From positions 2,294,001-2,358,000 of the forward strand of contig CBDBKU010000003.1 of NCBI GenBank assembly GCA_965206775.1: DNA of 64,000 nt, written 5' to 3'. Position numbers and translations under genes: made by a program. Each line of letters starts with the position of its first letter. The stretch's first letter is position 1. The notes beneath the pieces were generated by a model. That model made no database searches. It worked only from the letters and a program-made list of their open reading frames with translations, and was not told the origin of the DNA. The stretch is from VXMF01 sp965206775. GTDB taxonomy: Bacteria > Acidobacteriota > Terriglobia > Bryobacterales > UBA6623. This document shows positions 53,700 to 62,211 of the stretch, in pieces.

Positions 53700-56600
53700 A
53701 TGTCTCTATATTCTGTGGCACGTCTGCTCTTCGCAGGCGCCCTTCTGGTGCCGTTTGCAACTCGTGTACCATCCCAGACGCTCGGTACCATCCTAGGAAC
53801 TGCAACCGATGACTCCGGTGCAGTCATCCCCGGTGTCAGCGTGGAAATCACCAATGAGGAACAGGGAACCTCGAGCTTGGTGGAAACTCAAGGCGACGGC
53901 ACATACTACCTTCCGGGCGTGCAGCCCGGATCGTATTCGATCCGAATGGAGTCGGACGGTTTTCGACCACACGTGGTGAGCAATCTCCGGCTCGAGGTAG
54001 GCAGCGCGCTTACGTACGACGCCGTGCTCGAGGTGGGGGCCCTGACCGAGACAGTCACCGTCGAGGCGGCGAGCCCGCTCCTCGAGACGTCTCGAGGCTC
54101 CCTCGCTGCAGTGGTCGAGAACAAGCGGGTGCTCGAGCTTCCGCTTGTCAACCGAGAAGTATTCGATTTGATCGATCTGACGCCCGGCGCGCAGCGGATG
54201 CGGAATAGCAACCGTGCCGGTGGCGGCGACGTGACGATCGCCGGAGGGCGTACCAGGGCTGCCGGCGTCTTCATCGACGGAGTGGTGAACAGTAGGACAG
54301 GTATCGGCGCGACCATCACCGAACTGAGCCCTCCGGTCGACGCGATTTCGGAAGTCCGCGTGGAGGCGAACGCACCAACGGCGGAGTACGGGCGCTCGGC
54401 AGCGGGCTTCATGAACGCGACGACGAAGTCCGGTACAAACGAGTTCCACGGGTCAGGCTACTGGTTCATTCGCAACGATGCGCTCAATGCTCGGGGATGG
54501 GACGCGAGAAGCAAGACGAAGCTGCGTCGTAACGTGCCCGGGGCCACGATCGGCGGCCCGATCGCGAAGAACAAGGCGTTCTTCTTCTACAACTACGACA
54601 TCACGATCCAGAACCTCGAGAATCTTCGTGTCCGCAACGTGGGCCTGCCCTCATGGAAGACCGGAGACCTATCGACAATGCTCCAGTCAAACGGCCAGGT
54701 CCGCAGGGTCTATGATCCGCTGACAGCCGAGGGCCGGGGCGGGGAAACGCAGTTCCAGAACAACAGGATTCCCGGCTCCCGCCTGGACCCGGTCGCCCAG
54801 ACCGTCATTTCGTTCGTCCCGAACGGGAATCGCTCCGCGGTGGACGTCTCGAACGAGGGGAACTGGGTCAGCAACCTGCCAAGAGAGTTGCGTCGCACCA
54901 GCCACACGATGCGCGTCGATTACGAAGTCGATCCGAACGACAAGCTGACATTCCGGTACAACCTCTTCATGCCGGTCAATGACGATACGCAGCCGTCCGC
55001 GGACTGGGGTACCGCTGACCCGAACTCACGGCGGCTCCCGCAGCGCCAGCAGAACATCCTGCTCTCCTACACAAAGCTGTTCACGCCGACCTTCTTCATG
55101 ACCGGCACGGGTGGATTCTTCCGGTACCGAAACCATGTTCAAGGCCACAACCTCGGCGACGATCTCGCATCGCAGATCGGCCTTTCGGGAGTCGGACCGG
55201 ATGCGTTTCCCCGATTCAATATCGGCGGCAACCCGGGATACACGAATCTAGGTCAAAACGGCCACCAGAGGCTGTTCGCATTCACGAATTTCGAATACAC
55301 CGCCCACTTCACGAAAGTGAGCGGCTCGCAGACATTCAAGTTCGGAGTCGACTACCGAAAATACCAAGGCAGCGAGTTGGGCCGGCAATCGGCTTCCGGA
55401 GTCTTCGATTTCGCCAACACCGACACTCGAGGCCTGAATCCCGACGGAAGCGTGATTTCGGGCACTGGATCGGACTTGGCTTCGTTCCTCCTCGGCCAGG
55501 CGGACAGGGCGCGAGTTCAGGCGAATCCCTCGTTCGGGCGCAGGTCGGCGTACGTGGCGGGATTCTTCCAGGACGACTGGCGCGTCAACGGGCAGCTCAC
55601 CCTAAACCTCGGTCTGCGGTACGAATTCGAAACGCCTTTCACTGAAGTTGCCGACCGAGTCACCGGTTGGGATCCAGGGTTGGCTCTACCGGCTGCCGGA
55701 ACGAACGGAATTCGACATGACCAGACCGGGGCGTTCTTCTTCGCAGGGCGCGATGGCTTCCCGAGAAACCCGATTCGCCCGGATGGCAACAACTTCGGCC
55801 CGCGGTTCGGGTTCGCTCACAAGCCCGGGGGAGGGAGCAACATGGTCATACGAGGGGGCTTCGCAGTCATGTTCGGCGGGAACTACGACGGCAATGTGCT
55901 CCAGACCGGAAGCCAGGGGTTCGGCGGAGCCGGGAACATCGGCGGCGGGCAGGCGCCGCTGCTCCGGGACGGGATGCCTTCGACGTTCCTGCAGATTCCT
56001 GACACCTCGGATCTGAACCACAACTTCGGAACGCGTGGGACAGATTTTGTGCAGGGCCGCGTCGATTTTGTCGACATCAACCACCGGACACCGTACGCAT
56101 TCGATTGGAACCTCACTTTCCAGCGCCAAGTCGGCGAGCAGCTCTTCGAGGTGCGCTACTACGCGAAGTTCGCCAAGAAGGTCAATCTCCGCAGGATGAA
56201 CCTCAACCAGATTCACCCCCAAAACCTACCTAGGGTTGGCCTCAACGAGTTCGGCACCCAGACACAGCGGCTGCTCAAGCCGTTCACCCAATATGGCGGG
56301 ACCGGCCAGATCCGGATGAATAATCCGAACTTCTTCAAGTCGGATTACCAAGGCATAACGTTCAAGACCGAACGTCGGTTCAGCCGGGGTGTCGGATACA
56401 TTTTCCTGTACACCTTTGCGCGGTGGTACGACAACGCGCCGTTTGTTGGAGAGGACGCGGCGTCGCTCGGCGATCACGACTGGTACCAGAACATTTACGA
56501 CTTCGCCTCGGAGTGGTCGCTCTCCGGCAATCACGCTCCACACAGGATCGTTTTCAGTCCGGTATACGAGCTGCCGTTCGGGAAGGGCAAGCGCTTCGGC

Positions 56601-57110
56601 TTGAGCGGACCGCTGAATGTGATCGCCGGGGGCTGGCAGGTGTCCGGGATCTACACGTTCCAGAGTGGCTCCCCGTTTGGCGTCACCGTTTTGAATGGCG
56701 CTCGCGACTTGAAGGGCGACAATGCGGCTGACGCGACACTCTATGCCAATCTCGTCGGGGACCCGAATCACCCGAGCCGCGGCGAGCCGGCGGTTGGCGG
56801 CCGGCGCGGCGTGCTTTGGACAAACGAGGCGGGATTTGAGGCGCCCGCGCGCTTCACGCTAGGCAACGCCGGCCGCAAGGTGCCCGGCACTCTCGGCCCC
56901 GGCACGCCCAGTATTTTCAACATCGCGTTGTCGAAAAACACCCAGATCACCGAGCGGCTCCGGATGCAATTCCGATTTGAGACCTTCAACAGCTTCAACA
57001 CCCCAGAGTTCAACAATCCGCGGGACCAGGTCGGCCAGTCCGGATTCGGTGTCGTCAACGCCGGTAACTCGCACCGCGAGATGCAACTGGGCTTGAAGTT
57101 CTACTTCTAG
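53700..57110 (+). CDS. Oar-type TonB-dependent outer-membrane receptor
   Basis: 1136 residues. A signal peptide is followed by a carboxypeptidase-regulatory-like domain (GTATDDSGAVIPGVSVEITN), then a plug domain (ENKRVLELPLVNREVFDLIDL) and a large beta-barrel with C-terminal aromatic residue (LGLKFYF). This architecture is highly expanded in Acidobacteriota, where such receptors are thought to import large substrates. AAGGAGG lies 8 bases before the ATG. It is a single-gene unit; the ligand is unknown. Confidence 0.95.
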   Translation: MSLYSVARLLFAGALLVPFATRVPSQTLGTILGTATDDSGAVIPGVSVEITNEEQGTSSLVETQGDGTYYLPGVQPGSYSIRMESDGFRPHVVSNLRLEVGSALTYDAVLEVGALTETVTVEAASPLLETSRGSLAAVVENKRVLELPLVNREVFDLIDLTPGAQRMRNSNRAGGGDVTIAGGRTRAAGVFIDGVVNSRTGIGATITELSPPVDAISEVRVEANAPTAEYGRSAAGFMNATTKSGTNEFHGSGYWFIRNDALNARGWDARSKTKLRRNVPGATIGGPIAKNKAFFFYNYDITIQNLENLRVRNVGLPSWKTGDLSTMLQSNGQVRRVYDPLTAEGRGGETQFQNNRIPGSRLDPVAQTVISFVPNGNRSAVDVSNEGNWVSNLPRELRRTSHTMRVDYEVDPNDKLTFRYNLFMPVNDDTQPSADWGTADPNSRRLPQRQQNILLSYTKLFTPTFFMTGTGGFFRYRNHVQGHNLGDDLASQIGLSGVGPDAFPRFNIGGNPGYTNLGQNGHQRLFAFTNFEYTAHFTKVSGSQTFKFGVDYRKYQGSELGRQSASGVFDFANTDTRGLNPDGSVISGTGSDLASFLLGQADRARVQANPSFGRRSAYVAGFFQDDWRVNGQLTLNLGLRYEFETPFTEVADRVTGWDPGLALPAAGTNGIRHDQTGAFFFAGRDGFPRNPIRPDGNNFGPRFGFAHKPGGGSNMVIRGGFAVMFGGNYDGNVLQTGSQGFGGAGNIGGGQAPLLRDGMPSTFLQIPDTSDLNHNFGTRGTDFVQGRVDFVDINHRTPYAFDWNLTFQRQVGEQLFEVRYYAKFAKKVNLRRMNLNQIHPQNLPRVGLNEFGTQTQRLLKPFTQYGGTGQIRMNNPNFFKSDYQGITFKTERRFSRGVGYIFLYTFARWYDNAPFVGEDAASLGDHDWYQNIYDFASEWSLSGNHAPHRIVFSPVYELPFGKGKRFGLSGPLNVIAGGWQVSGIYTFQSGSPFGVTVLNGARDLKGDNAADATLYANLVGDPNHPSRGEPAVGGRRGVLWTNEAGFEAPARFTLGNAGRKVPGTLGPGTPSIFNIALSKNTQITERLRMQFRFETFNSFNTPEFNNPRDQVGQSGFGVVNAGNSHREMQLGLKFYF

Positions 57111-57628
57111 CAAGGCTCTCCACGCCGTAGGTGGTCGAACGGCGGTTGCGCTCCGAGGCGTGATCGACCGGCACCGGTGTCCGACCAGTTGCCGGCAACT
57201 CGGAATGACGGAAGCACTCTCGAACGGGTCGGCTGGATCATCAGGTCAGCTGACCTAGTGCGGGGACATCACGCGTTGACTTCGGACCGCGCAGAACCGG
57301 GGAGAGGGCTAGCGCCGTAGGAGCGTGTCGGCCTGGATCTCGGCCCGCAGGAGTCGATGATCGTACCGAGTTCTCCCGATGCAGCCTGTCCGATGATAGC
57401 CGAGGCCGGCGCATTACACACCCGAGCAGGATCGCGAAACTTTCGGCGTCGGCCTCGCTCCAGGCAGTCACATCCGATGCCATTGGAATAAGGGAATCCG
57501 GAGGCATCCGCTTCGCGGCCTGCCTCACTTGCCAGCAGGTCGGCAAGCGTACTTGTCAGCCATCGAGCCTCGCCACGCTCGATCCCTCGACAAGTCTGCC
57601 TCTGGCTTGGTTCGGGGTCTCAACTCCG
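57111..57628. other. non-coding stretch
   Basis: About 520 bases between the receptor and the broken ATPase gene. No feature is recognised. Confidence 0.4.
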
Positions 57629-58033
57629 TCAAATGCCCCATACCGTGACCGACTTGCCGCTGGCGACCTCCTCCTTTCGGAACAGTCGGTCGTCCCACGA
57701 TTTCCCTCTCCGCAGGTCGAATATCAGTAAGTGTCCCGAATCCGCTCCGCTGCGGTCCATGTACCACGCCGTCTGCTCGAGGCCCTTCTCGATTACCGTT
57801 TCCACGCCCAGTCCCTCTCGCAGCACTTTGCCCTCAATTACGTGTGCTCGCGTTCCGTCCACTCTCCCGTCATGGCGCTGCGGCCACAGAACAACCAAGT
57901 CTGCGCGACCCCGTCCTAGGCCGTACTCTCGCTCGATCCGGCCGCCACTGTTTACGAGCCGCTGCAGAAAACCCTGCAGTACCAACAGTGGTCCAGCTTC
58001 GTCGTATCCGAATTGCTTAACCCAGTGTTCCTT

Positions 58034-58494
58034 GGACTAAACCGCTTCGCGGTATCGGTGGCGGTTCGAGAGCGCGTTGTTCATTGATCAACGGATTCTG
58101 CTGCTCGTGACGGCTGCGCGATCACTCTGTGGTATGTTCGTCGCGATGGCGTACGGATTCCGGAGCGGCGCTCGGAGTCACCGCGGTGCCGTTCAGCGTG
58201 CTCGTCGCTCGACCCCGACTCACACAGGATCTCTCCGGGTCCAGTTTTCGATTGCGAAACTCAAAGGAATGCCCAAAATAGATATATTGAGTGCCCGCCG
58301 ACTCAACGTGTCCTTCGCTCGGCGTCTCTTCGGTGCTTCCCGCCGGCCGATTGACCCATCCAGTAACTTTCCACTCAGGTCTGGCCAGGCGGTTTAGCCC
58401 AACAAATTCTTTGCCCACCGGCACGGCAACGGGCTTCCTTCTCTCCCTCGCGACAGCCGTCTGCCGCGCCGCCGACCAAAAAATCCTCTTCAAA
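58034..58494. mobile_element. putative small insertion in the AAA gene
   Basis: About 460 bases that do not fit the AAA protein. The left limit is where KEHW similarity stops. GGACTAAACCGC (58034-58045) faces the inverted GCGGTTTAGCCC (58389-58400), so a core of about 367 bp may be the element. The right limit and target duplication are unclear. Confidence 0.4.
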
Positions 58495-58702
58495 GTGCTG
58501 ACAGAAGAACTCTTGGAATGCTTCGAGCAGTCCGGCCATGTTCAAGCCGCCCTCAGGGTCGAGGTATCGTGGGGTTTCCTGAGTTAACCCCGATTGCATC
58601 GCGTAGGTGAGTTCGCGCGGTACCACCTCTCCGTAGATAGGGTTGGCGATGCGCACGGGATCGTCGTGGGCCACTAGGCCTAGGTCGCGGACGTACTCCA
58701 AG

Positions 58703-58960
58703 TGTTGGTTCTCTATTTATCCCGGCCAGAAACGGCCATTTTTCCTCGAATTAGCTTGGCGCCAGAAAGGATGGAAATCGAAATAATCCGAGAATGGCTG
58801 CTGCCTAGAGATCCTGCTAAGCCCCTCACCTACAGTCTGTTTCAGCCAGCCGTGCGCCTAGTTCCCTTCCGGCAGGAGCGTATCAGAGTGAGAAAACCTG
58901 CCTTCCTGCCGCCGGAGGAATTTGAGAATTTGACGCCGGAATAATCCGAGCCCCTACACC
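58703..58960 (+). mobile_element. 258-bp mobile element, copy 1
   Basis: Identical over its whole length to 62588-62845. It starts TGTTGGTTCTC and ends CCCCTACACC, with AAG on both sides (58700-58702, 58961-58963). Nearly all of it is one plus-strand frame (to a TAA at 58942) that encodes about 79 residues (PETAIFPRISLAPERMEIEI...EFENLTPE) of no known family. Near the left end GGCC-AGAAAC-GGCC is followed by TTTTT, a terminator-like hairpin. Removing the element and one AAG gives the AAA gene an uninterrupted IHDLEYVRDLG. Confidence 0.85.
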
Positions 58961-60074
58961 AAGTCGTGAATCGAATAGGAATGCTCCGTAGCGCAAGCCA
59001 GGACGGGCCCAATGACTCGCCGAACGCGCTCTTCCTGTAGTTTGTCGGCGAGTTGGTCGAGATGGGTAACTCGGCTCTGGATGAGAACTTCCTTTGCATC
59101 ATTAATCGCGAGGACATCGATGGCCCGGCCCCGGTCACGGCCGCCCTTGTCCCTAAAGCAGGCTTGGCGGGCGAGGGCGTTGACCAGCCAGGGCTGGCCG
59201 CATGTCAAATCGCAGAGCCGCGCTATGGCGTCCTCCGAGAATGCCTGCCCTGTCTCCGCCGTGTGCTGAGCGAGCAAGGCCCGGATCTCGCCCCTCGAGA
59301 AGTCGCCAAGCCGTAAAGATTCGGCCTTGACGTTGAACGCGCTGCCCCCGGTGACGACGGCCTTCTCCGTGCTCGAATGGATGCGATAGTCGCGCACATC
59401 CCGCACACCGCAAAGGACCACGCTCTGGGGAAACCGCACCGGACGCCGGTCGTATCCCGCCCTAAGCTGTCGGAGCACGGAAATCAGCGAGTCGCCGACC
59501 AGGGAGTCAATTTCGTCGACAAGCAGCACTACGGGCTTCGAGTCTGCCGCTGACCATCGGACTAGGACCTCCTTTAGTGCGGAGCCGGGGCCAATTCCCT
59601 CGGGGAGGCCGCTCCAAATGGCATAGACCGAGTCGTCCTGCAGGATTTCGCTAGCTCGGGAAGCCAGTTCCGACAGCACGTCGCTCATTGCCGCGCCGAT
59701 GTCCTCACGTGCCGCTTGCCCGGCCTCGACGTTCAGGTAAACGCAACGGTACAGGCCGCTGGAGTTGAGGGTGTCCGCCAGCGCGAGCAATGCCGATGTC
59801 TTTCCCGTCTGTCTCGGCGCGTGCAGCACAAAGTAGCGGTCTTCCTGAATCAACGCCAAGATCGCGTCCAAATCTAGGCGGTTCAGCGGTTGGATACAGT
59901 AGTGGCGCTCCGGTCGAACCGGACCTTCCGTGTTGAAGAAGCGCAATGCACCTCAAGTATCACGTGGGGTTCATTGCCTCAGACGTGATGGGACGCCACG
60001 GATATTCCGGATCGGTATGCTTTCGGCAGGCTAAGGTGGCGCGCGTACCTCTGCTATGGTCTCGGCAAGTCGGT

Positions 60075-60260
60075 GAGTTCGCTCTGCCGGCGATTCCCGA
60101 TTACGGAAGGCAAGATTCTGGCAGTTCGCGCGGATCCGTTGAACGTGACAAACAGTCCCGCGCGGGGCTTGCCCATTGAAATCCCCAACTCGAGAATCTG
60201 GATGCTCGTTCGGCAGTCGGAGCAGGGAAGTGCGGACTCAATTCCGTCTCAAGTTCATGA
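60075..60260 (+). pseudogene. 3' remnant of a TonB-dependent receptor
   Basis: RRFPITEGKILAVRADPLNV, TNSPARGLPIE and, after a shift, EVRTQFRLKFM match the last strands of Oar-type receptors (compare the end of 53700-57110: RLRMQFRFETFNSFN and MQLGLKFYF). Nothing of the rest of the barrel is present. Confidence 0.55.
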
Positions 60261-60366
60261 TTCGGTCGGCCGGTGATGGACTGTATCCTCGGCGATTTGC
60301 GCCCCGCTCCAGCGGAAGGAAGCCGTCATAGAGTGATTCCCGGGAACGGCTTGGCGGATCGTCTGC

Positions 60367-61629
60367 CTAGATGTCAAGCGTCCAAGGGCTGCGGTAGGAG
60401 TTCGAGAGCCACTGGCTGGCTTCGGCGTCAGAGATGAATGTCTCGCTCTCGGGATCCCATTCAAGCGACCGTTTGAGCCTCGTTGCGATATTCCCGAGGT
60501 GGCAGAAGACCGCTGTGCGGTGACCGATCTCGACATCGGCGCTCGGCCGTTCCCGGCTCCTTACGCACTCGAGGAAGTTCCGCATGTGATGTGCGTTCAA
60601 TCCTCGCTGAGCGTTCTCCGGGGACGAGTCGCGATCCTCGACCTTCGGCGGCTCCTTGCGCTGCCACTTCTGCCCTCGGATGGAGTATCCCCGTCGGCCC
60701 ACTTCCAGATCGGCCTTCGTACCGTGGAAGACGAGATAGGCTCCGCGAGTTCCGTTCAGTTCGCGGACCGACCAGGTCAAGACTCCTCCGTCGACCTCGT
60801 AGAGCACCTCCTGAATGTCGGGGGTCTCGCCATTGTCCTGAATCGCGTAGCGTCCACCGCAACCCGACACGGACCTGGGAGATTCGGATCCCAGTCCCCA
60901 TCGAGCAATGTCGATGTTGTGCGCTCCCCAGTTCGTCATTTGGCCGCCAGAGTAATCCCAAAACCACCGGAAGTGATACAGGCCTCGCAGTGCGTTGTAG
61001 GGCTTGGCCTGGGCCGGGCCCAGCCACATGTCGTAGTTGAAATCCGTAGGCGGCTTCGTGTCTTCGGGCGTGCCGAATCCCGGCATGGAATTCCGCTCGT
61101 AGCCAGCTTCGACATGATGGACTGCTCCGAGTTCGCCCGATCGGACGATTTGGATCGCTTCGATGTAGTGAGGGCCGGATCGCTGCTGGCTGCCCGTTTG
61201 AACGACCCGGTCGAAGCGCCGGGCCGCTTCGACCATCTTTCGGCCCTCGACAACCGTCAGGGAGAGCGGTTTCTCGACGTACACGTCCAATCCAGCGCGA
61301 CAAGCCATGATCGTCTGGATGGCGTGCCAGTGGTCGGGTGTCGCGATCAGCACCGCATCCATGGGCTTGTGCTCCAGCAGTTCGCGAAAGTCCCGGTATG
61401 CCTTGGCCTGGCCCTTCGCCGTGCTGAGTGCTTTCTCGAGATGGGGCTCGTAGACGTCGCACGCCGCCGCGGCCTCGACATCGGGCTGCGAGAGAGCCTG
61501 TTCCCAGATCTGGCCTCCCCGATTGCCCGTGCCGATGATCCCGACCTGGAGGCGATCGTTGGCGCCCAGGATTTTCCGGTAGGACGCCGCTGTGGCTGCG
61601 GTTGCCGTCAGTAGCTGTCTGCGATCCAT
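60367..61629 (-). CDS. Gfo/Idh/MocA-family oxidoreductase, probably Tat-exported
   Basis: 420 residues. A DRRQLLTATAATAAS leader (Tat-like) is followed by the NAD(P) Rossmann motif VGIIGTGNRGGQIW, the EKP motif in VYVEKPLSLTVVEG and the catalytic-region GAHNIDIARWGLG. It oxidises or reduces a sugar or sugar-like substrate; periplasmic members often carry a tightly bound cofactor. A TACATT box (61638-61643) lies 8 bases before the ATG. Confidence 0.92.
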   Translation of the reverse strand: MDRRQLLTATAATAASYRKILGANDRLQVGIIGTGNRGGQIWEQALSQPDVEAAAACDVYEPHLEKALSTAKGQAKAYRDFRELLEHKPMDAVLIATPDHWHAIQTIMACRAGLDVYVEKPLSLTVVEGRKMVEAARRFDRVVQTGSQQRSGPHYIEAIQIVRSGELGAVHHVEAGYERNSMPGFGTPEDTKPPTDFNYDMWLGPAQAKPYNALRGLYHFRWFWDYSGGQMTNWGAHNIDIARWGLGSESPRSVSGCGGRYAIQDNGETPDIQEVLYEVDGGVLTWSVRELNGTRGAYLVFHGTKADLEVGRRGYSIRGQKWQRKEPPKVEDRDSSPENAQRGLNAHHMRNFLECVRSRERPSADVEIGHRTAVFCHLGNIATRLKRSLEWDPESETFISDAEASQWLSNSYRSPWTLDI

Positions 61630-62211
61630 GTGGTTCGAATGTAGCTTGCGCGCCGCCTATCTTGGCCGCAGCGTAGCCTTCACCACAGCTTAGCCCAGCC
61701 GAGGATAGCCTGCGTCAGTGGCCGTGAGCGACTGATGTGATTCCCTCGATCGCCACGCATGGCACGTCAATAGCGACTGCCCTTTGGATGGCGTCCGGAG
61801 GACGCCGCAGCCCCGCATTCAACTGCTCCGCGCCCAGCGCTCACGCGCGTTGCGCCCAACGTGAGTTCGGGCTCTCGGCTCAAGTCTGACCTCGATGCTC
61901 GGTGTGCCGCGTGGACGCTCTTTCTTCGACACTTAATTCGTCGTTCGTACTCCACGCACCGCCCAAATGGAGCGTTGCCCGTTCCACGGTGAATCTCGAA
62001 GCGTTGCGCCCGGCGTACTGTTCCCTCGGGGAAGCGGTTCGGGGCGTTCGCTTCGGGATCTGGCTAGGCGGGTCGTCTCTCCTATTCCATCCTTCAAGTC
62101 TTGGTGTTGGTTGCAGAGACTACTGGCTCCCCCCCGTTTGCCCCTCGGAGCGTATGCACAAGCGAGATTGCAGAGGACCAGTAGTTGGCGTCTTCTCTCC
62201 CCGAACGTTTA
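61630..62211. other. non-coding stretch
   Basis: About 580 bases between the oxidoreductase and the end of the permease gene. Apart from the promoter box at 61638-61643, no feature is recognised on either strand. Confidence 0.4.

Larger units (their letters stand above)
57629..59946 (-). pseudogene. AAA ATPase with PD-(D/E)XK nuclease-like C-terminus, broken by two insertions
   Basis: The N-terminal part (58961-59946) has Walker A FVLHAPRQTGKTS and Walker B VVLLVDEIDSL. It is cut at 58960 by the 258-bp element. Reading resumes at 58700 as EYVRDLGLVAHDDPVRIANPIYGEVVPRELTY to FQEFFCQH, where a second foreign stretch begins (about 58034-58494). The end resumes as KEHWVKQFGYDEAGP, QRLVNSGGRIEREYGLGRGR, ADLVVLW and VIEGKVL (nuclease-fold strands). 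The joined protein would be about 540 residues, as usual for this ATPase family, which is often mobile or defence-linked. Confidence 0.8.

Noticed and set aside
62104..62115. Possible third copy of the 258-bp element (GTGTTGGTTG)
   Set aside because: Only about 9 bases match the element start; the interior is unrelated.
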